Made by a program: the position numbers and the translations under genes. A stretch of DNA of 64,000 nt, taken from assembly GCA_003415625.1 (NCBI GenBank), contig PYIU01000002.1:3720001-3784000 (forward strand), written 5' to 3'. This document shows, one piece after another, positions 12,701 through 24,700 of the stretch (the first letter of the stretch is position 1; every line of letters starts with the position of its first letter). This DNA comes from Aquanectria penicillioides. Lineage: Eukaryota; Ascomycota; Sordariomycetes; Hypocreales; Nectriaceae. The notes beneath the pieces were generated by a model. The model did not search any database. It worked only from the letters and a program-made list of their open reading frames with translations, and was not told the origin of the DNA.

Positions 12701-13890
12701 ATGCTGAGCGATGAGGAAGCATCTAGGTGTATCACAGAGCAGCGAATGGACGTGCTGGAGAGGCTGGACGATTTCCGTCGAGAAAAAGAAGCTGAACGCC
12801 AAGCCCTTGGACGAGTCCTAGAGGGCAATAACGAAGTCGATCGATCTCTAGCCTACTTGTCGTCCTCAGCGACCAACGTCACCATGCGTTGGCAGCAGGG
12901 TCACTTTGTAGGCGGCGGAACATTTGGAAATGTATACGCGGCTATGAACCTTGATACTGGCCACCTGATGGCTGTCAAGGAGATTCGTCTCCAGGACCCT
13001 AAACTGATCCCTACGATTGCCGAACAGATTCGAGAGGAAATGGGCGTACTCGAGGTTTTGGACCATCCCAACGTGGTATCATATTATGGTATCGAGGTCC
13101 ACCGAGATCGCGTCTACATTTTTATGGAGTTTTGCTCGGGCGGATCCCTCGCCAACCTGCTGGAACATGGCCGAATTGAGGATGAACAGGTCATTATGGT
13201 TTATGCTCTTCAGCTGCTAGAGGGTCTCGTCTACCTTCACGAGAGCGGCATTGCTCATCGAGATATTAAACCAGAAAGTGAGTGCCCATTCGTGACTTTT
13301 TTTGCTTTGTTGATTGTATTTGCAAGACTAACATATTTGAAGACATCCTCTTAGACCATAACGGCATTATCAAGTACGTCGATTTTGGTGCCGCCAAGGT
13401 GATTGCTCGCCAGGGCCGCACACTAGCACCAGATGGCCATGGTGGCTCGCAACCTCACCGATCAATGACAGGAACGCCCATGTATATGTCTCCGGAGGTC
13501 ATCAAAGGTGACAACCCTGGGAAGCCCGGAGCTGTCGACATTTGGTCTCTCGGCTGTGTCATTCTAGAGATGGCCACGGGCCGAAGACCTTGGGCCAACC
13601 TCGACAACGAATGGGCAATCATGTACAACATTGCGCAGGGCAATCCACCTCAACTACCAACACCTGACCAACTTAGCCCTCAGGGTATCGATTTTTTGAA
13701 GAAGTGCTTTACCAGGGACCCTCGAGCTCGAGCCACGACCGTCGAGCTCCTCCAGCACGAGTGGATAATCTCCATTCGAAGCCAAGTTGTGGAACCGGCC
13801 ACTCCAAGCGACAACAGCGGGTCTGCTCAGTCGACACCTACAGTTGGCTCGTCATCCAGCAGAGGGTTTGTGACCGATGGATTCTACTGA
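9795..13890 (+). CDS. ssk2: MAP kinase kinase kinase of the HOG pathway (Ssk2/Wis4/Os-4 type), with an apparent 1-nt frameshift
   Basis: This is the Ssk2-type MAPKKK that relays osmotic and phosphorelay signals to the MAPKK Pbs2 and the MAPK Hog1. The start is ATG 9795 and the stop TGA 13888-13890. One intron lies at 13278-13342 (donor GTGAGT, branch CTAAC, acceptor AAG), splitting the Asn codon of HRDIKPEN. Corrected length is about 1343 aa, normal for the family. The long N-terminal regulatory region is followed by a kinase domain at about 1033-1300: Gly loop GGGTFGNV, ATP-binding Lys near 1062, HRDIKPEN with catalytic Asp near 1157, DFG near 1175, GTPMYMSPE. The reading frame breaks at the C5 run 11786-11790. 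One more C would join ...SISFP to PETMQKFYDQL and restore the whole protein. Because the gene is otherwise intact, a sequence error is more likely than a real mutation, though a genuine loss-of-function allele is possible. Confidence 0.95.
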
Positions 13891-14792
13891 TGGTTGGGCC
13901 TGCGAGAGCGTTGTTGACAACGGATGGGCGAGGGCTATCAGGCTTGTGTGTTAGATTGATGAACGAGGCATGAAAGAACGGCATTTTCCTTGATACACTT
14001 TTTTTAACCGGAGGATTTTTGAAACCATTTTGGGCCAAGTTTGCGTGAGCGATGAGTTCGGAGTTGAGCTACTCTGTTCTATGATTTGGCACGGCGATGG
14101 GCCGTTGGATGGAGGGGAATGGGGGGTTCGAGGATGGGAGGGAACAATGATGGTCATGACGGCAATATCGGGGGGCCGGCGAATACGAGCAGATACGGGA
14201 TACCATCTGATAATGCACGGTACATATAATAATGGAGAAATCGTGGTTTATGACGGGGACCAAATCGAGCATGATTATCGGTAACTAATAAACGTGACTG
14301 GGACTAAGGTCATGCGCGCCACAGCTAAAGCCACATGTTTGCGTGAGCAAATGCGTGAGGATATGCGTGAGGATGTGCTCCAACTAGATCAAAGAGGGGG
14401 AACGTCGGCTATCATTAGGGTAGATTGGAGACGTGGGATCCTTTCGACGATGACTGTGTTCGAGCCAGGGCGAAACCCGGGTTTTGAGCGGCGGGAAGAA
14501 GATTGCTGACAGACGGAGGTCTGTCGGCGCTCGCAAAAGAACCTCGTGGCACCGCAACGTGATGTGTGGCCATGGCCCGCCTATTACCTTCCCTTTGGAG
14601 ACATTCGAAAAAAAAAAAAAGGCCCTGCATCTCGGGCCTCATTTGCCACGTTTCCTGCTGCTGCCGATATCATCAATGGGCTGCTTGAAACGGCAGAGGC
14701 GTCCGTGATCTCGGCGGGGAGAGCCCCGCTCCTGCGGAGAGGCCCGATGCGGAGAGACTTTTGATAAGGACCCGCTGAACGGACACGGGACC
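13891..14792. other. Spacer between ssk2 and the cytidine deaminase promoter
   Basis: This stretch holds the ssk2 3' region and upstream DNA of the deaminase gene. Open frames on both strands are short and domain-free. An A13-type run lies near 14609-14621. No further gene was seen. Confidence 0.5.
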
Positions 14793-14895
14793 AGTATATA
14801 AGGCAAACGACAGGAGCCTCCCCAGGTGGCCCCTTCCCCTTCCCTTTTCCCTTTCCCTTTCCCCTTTCCTCTTTCTGCTTCCCCCCCCCTTCTCA
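14793..14895 (+). promoter_or_regulatory. Core promoter of the cytidine deaminase gene (TATA box and CT-rich tract)
   Basis: A consensus TATA box (GTATATAAGG, 14794-14803) lies about 210 nt upstream of the deaminase ATG. It is followed at about 14820-14895 by a nearly pure pyrimidine tract of CCCTTT-like units, a common core-promoter/leader arrangement in filamentous ascomycetes. Transcription start not determined. Confidence 0.6.
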
Positions 14896-15012
14896 CAATT
14901 TTTTCCTATCACAATCTGGGATAGAAGCCAGGATCAAGAGAAAGAGAAAGAGAAGACTGTGACGCACAGACCAATTTTTTTTAGTGAAAGATACGGACGT
15001 ACAAAAAAAGCA

Positions 15013-15723
15013 ATGGAGACCCCAGAAATTATTTCGGCCAAGGACACGGCTAAGCGGTCGGTCACGTGCGCGACGCACGGACTCACCGAGGCCGAGTTTG
15101 ACGAACTCCGGCAACGGGCTACGGCGGCCAAGGCCACTGCCTATGCGCCATACAGCAGATTTCGCGTAGGATCCACGATTCTTTCCAGCACTGGGGAATT
15201 TATTGATGGGGCTAATATTGAGTGCGCTTCATACCCTATTGGAATATGCGCGGAACGCAATGTTCTCAGTACGGCCATCTGTGGTGGATTCCGCGACTTT
15301 AGAGCTATAGCCGTGGCAACAGACATTTCGCCGCCAGCAAGTCCCTGCGGTATGTGTAGACAGTTGTAAGTTTTTGTCCTTTGCTATTGACGTCCTTGAG
15401 TCCTAGCGGATTGATGTGAGGCGTGAAAGAGTTGGTTGATTCAGCTTGGTTTGGTCATTTGGTTGTGTGGTTCCTAGCTGTTGAGTGCTGACTGGCCATA
15501 CGATTGATTGATGTAGCATTCGAGAGTTTTGCTCAATGGATACGCCTATTATCATGTTTGATAAGAATGGAGACTATATTGTTGCCAAACTCCAGCAGGT
15601 CAGTTTTGTATATTTCCACTTGTCTAATCCTTCATCACTTTGTGGAACCTATGCTCATACTCGACGTAGCTTCTACCTATGTCGTTTGGCCCTGAGCAGC
15701 TACCACAACCCGGCGAAATGTAG
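15013..15723 (+). CDS. Cytidine deaminase (pyrimidine salvage)
   Basis: This enzyme hydrolyses cytidine and deoxycytidine to uridine and deoxyuridine. It has three exons: 15013-15365, 15517-15598 and 15670-15723. The introns are 15366-15516 (151 nt) and 15599-15669 (71 nt). The spliced product is 162 aa, typical of the small homotetrameric Zn enzyme. Zn-site motifs are visible: CAE at residues 79-81 (Cys ligand plus catalytic Glu) and PCGMC at 111-115 (two Cys ligands). The fold continues through FIREF and DTPIIMFDKNGDY to the family's usual C-terminal LLPMSFGPEQL. I chose ATG 15013 over the upstream in-frame ATG at 14959, because the upstream part lies in the leader and adds unconserved sequence. 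No lesion seen. Confidence 0.95.
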
Positions 15724-16522
15724 TCAAGGGAATCCATCAGCATGAGATTATTATTTCTAGGGCTCTTTGCATCAAGGGCGGTGCCTCGGTAGTCCTCTGG
15801 ATTGTCGACCCGCGCGGTTGCGATGGCATCGAGCACATACGTTGCCCACGTTGCTCGTGAGGCGCATCGGCGTTTAGTCAAACTGGGTGGCATGATGCTG
15901 TGTTGGGGGTTGCATCAGTAGAAAGCGTGATCGCAAACCGGGTTGAATAGATGATAGGTTGTCCACTCATGCATGTGTGTGTTATTGGATGCGGAGGGGG
16001 TTTTTCGCGACGATCGTGAGTAATAGTAACGGTGGTGGAGGGATGTATCAAGAAGCTCTAAAAATAGAGGAGCAATTCAAGAGTTGTCGCGAGATGAATA
16101 GGCCAGGTCTCGTCAGGTCTGCTGGTCAAATGAAGATTTAATATTCCTGCAAGGAGAAGTAGAGAGCCATCTGGTTCCTCAGGCTGTTGTGCATCGACCT
16201 TTCTTTTTTACCGGATGAGTTTTGAACGTGTCTAGGGGGCACGCACATCACGACAGACGCGTCATAGTAAGGTGGTGAAGGTGATGATGCACTTCCGCTT
16301 TCTTTCCAAAGCGTTGTCAAATTGCTATTTTACACAATGAGAGTACACAAGACGCTGCAAAATATAGATTATTGATAAAAAATAATTGTTGATTTTTATT
16401 TACAGTACCTTTTCTATTTCTTTTCGAGTTATACTAGGGTAGCTAAGGAGTAGTTTGTGTGCGTTTTGATGTGATATAGGGTATGGGAAGGAAATGCCAT
16501 GGACTCTAGAATCAGGTACTAA
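15724..16522. other. Spacer, AT-rich toward the right
   Basis: No gene recognised. Base composition becomes AT-rich after about 16310, marking entry into the degenerate region. Confidence 0.45.
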
Positions 16523-17349
16523 TGGCTCGGCCAAATGAACTGATTCGCCGCCGCCACCGATACAACTCCATAAATGCATTGACTGCGGTAGTTATGCCAC
16601 ATTCACTCAGTCGGCCTAAATTGTAAATAGCTACAAATATAGTTCGTGTAGTACACGAAAAAAGATGCAAAAATCCTGCATGTAATCGAACCAAAGCAAA
16701 CCATCCTCGTGGCTGGATGTTTAAGCCTGGACACAAACACGATGAGGCTTTTGTGGGATACGAATATTGACACAAATACTGGAAGAAGCATGGAGTCGAT
16801 AGGTTATCTAAAGTATTTGGAGAGAGAATATGTATCAATTGCTCAACGACAGAGTCGCTGCCGAGAGGTTGGTATAGAGTCAAAGAGCAACCAGGCAAAT
16901 GGAGATGCAAGATCTGTTATCAGCTCATTTTAGACCATGGCAGAGAGATTACAGAGGCCGATATCCAGCGCAAACAAGGAATCCCTCCAACCCGACGATG
17001 TTACAGCAACAATTGTGATCGCATGGGAGCAAATTACACCGGCAGTTGGGCAAAAGTAGAAGGCCAAGAAGATTGCCGCCGATGTGAGAATTGCCATCGG
17101 TTTTTCGAGAGAAATGGAACTGAAAAAGGCGCCACAGAGGCAGCAGAACAATCTACCTAGCTAATGCGCTACCGTTGTCGCAATCCTAATTGCGATAGGA
17201 ACAGAGACAATTGGGTGACGTGGTAGTGCTAGAGCGGTCATGCTAGTGATAGAGCATACTTGAGATGTTCTAGATGTCGCACTGCTTTTGCAGGGTATGA
17301 CCAGGAATGGGAGCCTGAAACTGTCCCCGACCAGACGCTCAGAGAGTAA
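16523..17349 (+). pseudogene. Decayed multi-zinc-finger protein gene (GATA-like Cys clusters)
   Basis: Most of the coding signal lies in one plus frame (codons starting at 16621, 16831 and so on). The zinc-finger-like modules in order are: CKNPAC at about 16666; CINC...W...CKIC at 16831-16908; CYSNNC...W...CRRCENC at about 16990-17090; CRNPNC...YLRCSRC at about 17173-17280. Spacing is C-x2/4-C, a central Trp, then C-x2-C, as in GATA-like or treble-clef fingers. The frame is broken by TAA 16624, TGA 16768, and TAG at 17158, 17224 and 17230, ending at TAA 17347. The three TAGs all sit where CAG would extend the protein, i.e. CpA to TpA. A further finger start, CIDCG (16575), lies in another frame, after a possible start at 16523. 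Alternative: a real multi-intron gene. The stops inside the third finger argue against that. Family unidentified. Confidence 0.6.
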
Positions 17350-17914
17350 TGTAGCAACCCGCTATGCCACCGAATGACGGTTTCGCATCCTAGCAGATAT
17401 TGGGGACTAATAACTGTTCAACCCAGATGAAGAACAACAGTCTTTCCATCAATGTACTACACTACATGAGCCTTTGTCCGCCAATTTCTCAAGCTTTTGT
17501 CTCTATGTCGCTGGTGCTTATCCTCCAACTCAGCGACGAATCGCTACTAGTTTAGCAACATACAAACTCTGGCTTATATCGTTGAGTTGTCGCGAGGCTC
17601 CGCTCGAAATACATATGACTTGAGTTTGGGTTGATGACTACAGCTAGATCGAAAGACTTTGCTAGCAAACCGAAAGCCACACAGTCTATGAAATCTTTTA
17701 CTCAACGAGAACGCCACCATCCGGTCTTCAATATGCCGATACTGTCACCATATCTCTTCAACTAGTCACAGTGAGGGCTCGAGACCAAGGAAATTCAAGA
17801 TCGCAATATTGTGATGAGAGACCGCCCTCCCTACGACGGTGACAACAATTACAAAGTCAGCCGCATAGGATCTAACTATATTATGGCATCCTTCACAAAC
17901 CTCTACTGGACCCA

Positions 17915-17990
17915 GTTCAGAAATATCCGTCATCGACTACGAAAGGCGAAATCCTCAAGGGAATTGCAGATTCTCTTTCTAATGCTGCAA
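17915..17990 (+). repeat. Diverged coding duplicate, copy 1
   Basis: A stretch of about 75 nt matches 18457-18532, mostly with C/T or A/G differences. In one frame it reads VQKYPSSTTKGEILKGIADS followed by LSNAA, the same peptide pattern as copy 2. The frame ends at a TGA soon afterwards. It appears to be a scrap of a duplicated gene of unknown family. Confidence 0.55.
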
Positions 17991-18016
17991 AGAGATGACC
18001 TTGGCGCAGAAGTGCG

Positions 18017-18532
18017 GTGCGCCTATTAGGCTTGAGGAGGCACAATGGTATTGTCGTGACGTTAAAACATACGTCTGCGATCAACCTAGACCGGAAAGCC
18101 AATGAAAACGCCCCTTATGTCTTCGCTAGATCGCCTCTTAACTCAGCATACCCCGTCTCAGGGTTCCCTCCACCGGCCTCTGCGACCCGAAAACAGACCA
18201 CAGACGGTGATTTGGCTCACGAGCCTTGTATCACAATTGACAAACGTCCTCGTATCGTTAAAAACACACCGTCAACTTCTGCACCACACACACTTAGTTA
18301 TCAACAACCCCCGACAGGACCAGTCCACCCGCCCAGGACCTTCAGTGTCTCGGTTGACCCAAACAACTGTCAGGCGCAATGCTTCTCTGCTCTCCCATCT
18401 CGCGATATCGACCAAGCGTATCAAATTATGGATATCCTCGTCCGTGTTGACATAGAGGTTTAGAAATACCTGTCATCAGTCACGAAAGATGAGATCTTCA
18501 AGAGAACTGCCAATTCACTTCCGAATGCCGCC
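18017..18532 (+). pseudogene. Coding relic containing diverged duplicate copy 2 (repeat part 18457-18532)
   Basis: An open frame from 18017 runs through a Pro/Thr-rich stretch into IMDILVRVDIEV. It meets TAG at 18460, and continues in the same frame as KYLSSVTKDEIFKRTANS then LPNAA. This last part parallels copy 1 at 17915-17990. Copy 1 has CAG exactly where copy 2 has TAG, so a C-to-T change in CpA context is directly visible between paralogues. Family unknown. The proline-rich left part may be unrelated. Confidence 0.45.
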
Positions 18533-18675
18533 ATCGCGACCATCTTGATCAGGGTGCTCTCATAGTCACTGTTTCTACATTACACTAAAATAGCAAATTC
18601 GTTCAGCTGAATAAGTTCATAACACTTTTGAGGCACATCTTGCCAGAAAATCTTTTCCCCATCATCTCTCATTCA

Positions 18676-18828
18676 TTCCTCACATGAGATCTACAACCAA
18701 CAGGGTTTGAAGTATTGGGTTGCTATGACGATCTTATTGGCCAATCTCTCCGATCTTACTGTCCTTCAGTTTCAACTTGTTTTCCGCCAATATTTTATCC
18801 CCATCCGCGCTATCAATCTTGGTCTCCA
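18676..18828 (+). pseudogene. Possible leucine-rich coding scrap
   Basis: The frame from about 18685 to TGA 18829 encodes a hydrophobic, Leu-rich peptide (AMTILLANLSDLTVLQFQL) in an otherwise non-coding neighbourhood. It has the flavour of a fungal F-box/LRR remnant, which is a guess. No start codon or neighbouring exon can be supported. Confidence 0.2.
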
Positions 18829-20387
18829 CTGATCTCCACGGGAGCACCGGTCTCACGCACATGTTCATACTTAAGGACTACGACAACCACAGCAGCGCCA
18901 ATACAATAAATATAAGATTGGCTATATTCCAACTCTAATGGTTTGGGACACCTAGGTTCAAAGGGCGTGCTAAGAGGTATTGGATTTATCTATGAGCCAC
19001 GTTTTTGAGCTGATTTGCGAGGTCTGAGATGACAACCTATTCATAAAACATTCATTGACTTAGTCCCAGAATCTTGCCTCCGCCAAGTCACTGGATTTTG
19101 TATTTTGTGGCCACGAGATATTTTGATTCGAGGCTAAAAAAGGTGCGCTGTGACATCTCGTCCTCAAGCATGGTTGCAAGTCTTTGCCAGAGTTAAAACA
19201 CTGGCATCTTGGACCTCAAGGGGATTATGTAACAACAACGCAACCCACGATTTCCCATTTCAAGGCTCTCCCGACCGATACTCCAAGCCGAACCGAGCTA
19301 AGCCTTGAGTTTCTTCTAAAAATCTGAGAACGAATCCAAGTGGCGGCGATAACAGTTTGCGAGATTCACGCAGGATGAACGATAGCCAAAGCGAAGACTT
19401 TTGATTGCCGATTACTTGAGTCCTATCCTGCATCATTATGTCACAAGCGAATGGGGCTCGATAAAATGTACCTCAGAGGCCGGTCGGAGTGTGGAATTAA
19501 GGTTGACGGTAGGATGTCATTTAGGATGGCATTCTTTTGCTCTGCCGCTGTATGGAGCAGTTTAGGGGCTTTTGCGTCAACGGCCCCTGGCAGGGTAGGT
19601 CCGAGATGTGCGATTCTCAAGGGATGGAAGACGGCCCCACAACGCGAAAGTGCAGGGTGTTGAACAAAGAGCTGTGTCTTCCCTTTCAAAAGTCAGCATG
19701 AAACCGCCCGCTCCATGGACGAATTTCGAGATCCTTTACTCAAGGTCACTCAGGTGACACGTTGAATCCCAGTAGTTGTAGATGGATGGACCTACTGGTT
19801 GCTGGTCTCTTTCGATAATGTGCTCCGCTACCTTCACCACTTATGATGTGGCGTCCTCGATGAGGAGACCTGCTGGCTGGTGAGACTGCTCATCATGAGA
19901 CGAGTGTGAACTGGAATTGCCTTGGAGATGGGAGAAAACAAACTTGGACGACTTTGGACTTGCCGCACAATTTGCTGTCAGGTTTGCTTTTGAGCACAGG
20001 GCTGAAGTGACTTGGCCCTCACTTTCCTTACGGGTCAAGAATGTAAGTCAAATCTCAGGCATCTGCGGCTGTAGCCATCCAAACGACTTCTGTCGCAGTG
20101 GAGAGCAAGCTTTGTGCCTACTAAGTAGGAGCTTTCCTAACAAATTAGGTGGGAGGTCATCAGGAAATAACACAACGACATTTTATCCAAGACTCTTCCC
20201 GTCGCTCGTTCAATCGTCATCTTCGAGCAAAATAAAATTGCCATCGAATTGTTGACAAGTCGGCTGCCCAATATAAGTGCTAGGTTGTATCAGCTGCCTT
20301 GGCATGTCGACAAGTCGCCACTTCGGGGTTATGATGAAAAGAGATAGTCAGAGCAATAGTGGCAGCAGGGGTTGCTGGAGATAGTTG

Positions 20388-20901
20388 GCCTCAAAAGGTG
20401 CGGTTAGAAATAGACTAGGCTGAATGGATGGCCACTTGGCGTTGGAAGACGATCCTGTCTCGTCAAAACGGTTAAGTTTAGCAGGCTGGAGTTGCCTGTG
20501 CGTTGGAGTCCTCTGCCTCGAGCGCTGCATCTATCGCCCTCGCATACGTGTCCAATTATTCATTCTTGCCAACACGGCTGTCTGCAATCGAATATTGAAA
20601 TGTCAACCACACGGGCATCTCTGTTCCGGCCGACCTGCCACCCTATTCGCTCCGTCGGTGGGCCTGCAATTCAAATTCCGACTCAAAGGCTACAAACTTC
20701 TCTCCCGGACAATCGTGATGGGAATGGGGTAATGATCCTTCTAAAGTGTTCCTCCAGGGCATTGTGGCGATGTAATAGTGAGGTTTTCTAGAATCTCTTC
20801 GATCGTAGATAAAGCACCTCTCATGCTTCATCCTGCAATGCTCGTGCTGCTCGTCGACAGGCGCAGGCTGAAATGTGGCCCTGAAGGGTGCGGTTAGAAA
20901 C
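20388..20901 (-). repeat. Two diverged copies of a short minus-strand coding scrap (FLTAPF motif)
   Basis: The segments 20388-20412 and 20877-20901 share 20 of 25 bases, and all five differences are transitions. On the minus strand they read S-L-FLTAPF-EA and S-M-FLTAPF-RA respectively. The copies are about 490 nt apart in the same orientation. They may be relics of a tandem duplication. The unit is short, so confidence is limited. Confidence 0.35.
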
Positions 20902-20920
20902 ATGCTGGTCAACAGGTGAG

Positions 20921-21727
20921 GGCAAAGCGAGATAGGTTGCGAGTACCTAGACGAGGCAAAGGCAACCATAATCGACGAGGGGGCACCCGCCGAGGACGAG
21001 GCGGAAACAACGCTTGAGCTGCCAGTAAGCCCAGCAGCTCAAGATGTCGCCGCTGCTGCTTCAAGAGCACATGCCATACGCCCAGGAGCTGCCGCAAAGA
21101 GGCAGCGGGCGACGACGACGACGCTGAGGCCTGCTTCATCTAGGCAAACCCCGTCTCTCACCACTCAATTGTGTCCTGCAACCGCACCACCTGCCACATC
21201 TGTAGCCCACCCATGAGAGCCCTTTATAAGGCCAAGGAGCGCGCTCATTGTCAAGTAGATCTCCCCTGACGTCTCACACATTCAGCCTGCTGACCCATCT
21301 CATTAGACCCTTGCCGAATTTGTCACACTTACCGACGACTCCGAGAAACGCGTCGAGTACACTGACAAGGACATCACCGCGACGGCAGCAACATCGGAAT
21401 CAAGTACACCAACGATGGATATCGTTGGTGATACCGTTGGTGACACCGTTCTTCTCCTCCGATACAACGGTCCCTATCATTCCTGCCACTTTGCCGACCT
21501 GGCCTGCAGCACTAAGTCTGGGCAGATATTGCAAACACATATTCAACATCTGCGGCCCGCCCCGAAACAAGGCCTTCACCCACGAGCACGAGCCCTTCGC
21601 CAGTCTTGCGTCGGAGAAGCACATGCGACATGGCAACGACAGGCCTGGAGCCACCGACCAGACTGCTTTTAAAGGAATCCTCCTTGCGCGGTTTCTGGTC
21701 GGCGCTTTTACGATGACGAAGCTGTAA
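20921..21727 (+). pseudogene. GC-rich island with open frames, possible gene remnant
   Basis: Two consecutive plus frames stand out from the surrounding sequence. The first (about 20921-21216) is stop-free for almost 100 codons. It encodes an acidic stretch (DEGAPAEDEAETTLELP), then Ala-rich and basic segments, but has no start codon. The second (21248-21727) starts MSSRSPLTSHTF and includes GRYCKHIFNICGPPRNKAF and FASLASEKHMRHGNDRPGAT. The codon-like composition suggests former coding sequence. No family recognised; the whole could be chance. Confidence 0.25.
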
Positions 21728-24700
21728 GAGCAGTAGAGATAAAGCTAGGACAAGGCTTTTCCAAAATATGAGATATTCAACGAAACTCTACTGCTGCGTG
21801 AACTGCAATACTGTCGTGCAATATTCCAAATGGTTTGCGAAGCCGCAAGTGACGCGAAACGAAAGCAAATGGCCGAAAGGGATGGCCACAAGGGGAAGGC
21901 GGCGATGGGGGTGGTGATCTCAACGCAATATTGCCGTTCTGGGAGTGACCTCAGGTAACACGTCAGGATAGCAATCCAAACACGCCTTCGTTTCCAGCGT
22001 TCAGCCTTCGCAAGTCAGCTTCCCTGAGGCAGATAGCTACACACACGTATAGAGATATGCCTTGCTCATATTCCATAGCGACAAGTTGACACACTCATTT
22101 GATCAATTCATTTTCTGGTAGTTTCGGTTGGAATAATAATGTATCATTTTTAATCCAGCAAGCCGAGGCCTAGGTGACCAAAATTCTGGATATTGCTTGG
22201 TACTCACCCGGGGATGTTTGTTATGGGAAATGTCGGACATAATTGAGGGTATCACCAGTCGGGGACCACTACATTCCTATTGATGTTCGCTCTAAGATGA
22301 ACCAAAGCATTTTTATTGTGAGCATCGAATTCCGGAGTAGATACGAGGGATAGAATAACAAATGAGAAACAAAAAGGCCTCATAGACTCCGTGGTTCACA
22401 ATCCCTATGCGTTTAATTTACGGAAACCATGACATACATGGGTTTTCATGGAAATGCGCTGGATCTAAGCCGACTCAAGCGCTATAAAGTCGGGATCAAG
22501 TAGGAACTATGACGTCAATTAATCAAAACACGCCACGGCATAGCGGATCCATAATCTCAATAAAAGTGAACCGGGGAGCTATTTAATGAGGATATACTCA
22601 ACAAGGAGCAAAGAAGGAAAGTGACATCCTTACGGGCACTATGTGGATCTTTTCTAAACCAGATTAACCAGCCAAGGAAAACGATCAACAAAACTCCTGG
22701 TTGTTGTTCAAATATGTCCGTACCAATGCCAATCCTCCATCGCAGGGAGCTGGCATTGGTGTGGTTCTTTATCGTCTCTAACACGGCCTTCTCGGGCTGC
22801 GCCAACGCAAGCTTTCCTGCATCCACAGTGCGGTCCAGTAAGCCTGGGCCTCGGCCTCACATGTTTTACGGAACAATCTTGGTCGAACATCATAGGACTG
22901 ATAGATATGCGAACTATGCATACCGTTGCACTAAGCGCGGGTCTGCTTGCGGGGTTCACACTGGCATATAGCCATACATATTGGACTCCACTCACGGATC
23001 CATTAATCTGCAATGCATGCAGCATGCCAAAACTTGGCCACGACTTGATTGTAAGAACTAGTGAAAAGAGAAAAAGGAAGAAATCGTCCAAGCGGAATCA
23101 TAAAGCCATAACAAGATAATAAGTAAGAATGATATCATATAAGATCGTGGTGTTTTATTATATTTTACTATCTTATTTTATTTCTTATTTCAAGTTATTG
23201 TCATTGGCTCGAGTCGTTCCTTTGCAGTCTTTTTCAATTGGCTCTTTCTATCTCATTCGATTGTATCTGTTCATGTCAGATCATCGACTTCATGCGCCTC
23301 TTTTCCTTTCAAGGACTTGTCACTGATTCCCACGCTAACTTATTGGGACCCTAAGCACCAGACGCATTTTGTTACTTCCTAAATCAAAGCATCACTCTCT
23401 AGTATTTTCCATTCCCATTAAATCTCAGAAAAGTTTGTCCATGGAGTCGCGAAGTTGGTACATCAAGGGGATAGAAAACGATGGTAGCAAGAGAGTCTAA
23501 CGACAATGAAGGTACATATTTCCCTTGTAAAACCATGTGGAGATCAGCGTTTTGAATGGTAAGCTTCAAGAAGACAGGTGTAGTTCTTCAGAGGCTCGAG
23601 TTTCGATAGTATCGAGCAGTGACAGGAACTTGATTCAATGGACAAGTCGATGACCTCACTTGGGACGAATCTATCTGTCAAGCTAAACTATGGCAGATGC
23701 ATATAACTATCAAGATTTAGGTGAGAGAGATCTAAAAGGACCGCAAATCTAAACGAAGACGATAATCTCAACGCCAACTATTATTCAGGGGGTTTGGTTT
23801 GTGCTTGCCCAAATTATTCTTCCAGTGACCCCACAATTCGATTTTGCTAATCAAGCACTCCCCAACTCGGGGTTCAGGTGCAGTATGTGACGTCAATCGG
23901 CGAGCATGATTGGATTACTCTGCAAAGCTTGTCGAAACATTTGGATAGGAGTTGGTTTTCTGGTTCAGTATTCCTCTTGGAGTCAGGAGCGCGAACTAAG
24001 CCTTCCCCGGCTCGCATTATTGAGCCACATGTATGTCGTTGTCGCTTGGCACACAATTGTAGCGCTCGTTATTGGATTGGTAATCCTTCCGCGGATCGCG
24101 CAGGCTCTTTGCCTTCTTCTTGGTCTCCAACTGCTAGGCAACTTCACTAGCGCGAGTGCTCGAGGATGCGATGGGGATGGGTTGGCGGAGAGAATAAACA
24201 TGTTGATTGCCGGGGGGGAAATAAAACCGTCATGGTGATATGGCTTGAGCCAAGGGTTTCAAACGTTCATCTCACTCATTAATATCCTGAACCACAACTA
24301 AGGCCATGTCTTGATATATAATCAGCTGGTCATTTCTCACACTATCATCAGTCTCATAGACACAATAGCGTATTCAGTCCGATCGTTTGACCACGTCTTG
24401 GCTTCAAAATCTAACCAGGGTAACTGCAACCCGACATTAGCTTCAAACTCGCTCAGTTACATATTGGTCATGTAGGTGCCTCCGCAGCTTGGCAGCGTGT
24501 GGGTTATGCCGCGCACAAACTCAATTGTTCCCCAACCCACAAGGTTTGCTTTGGAGTCTTGGTGAAACTGCCGAATTGTTTCCTCAAGGCCAGAGAGGCT
24601 TTTGCCCCTGCAGCGGTGTAAACTTTCCTGACGAGGAAGTAGCGTTGTCGTCCAGGATGATGCGATATCAACCATCACGTGACCGACTCATCGAGCCATA

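Noticed and set aside
23906..24238. 110-codon frame with a hydrophobic stretch
   Set aside because: The hydrophobic run alone is weak evidence, and the surrounding DNA is degenerate.
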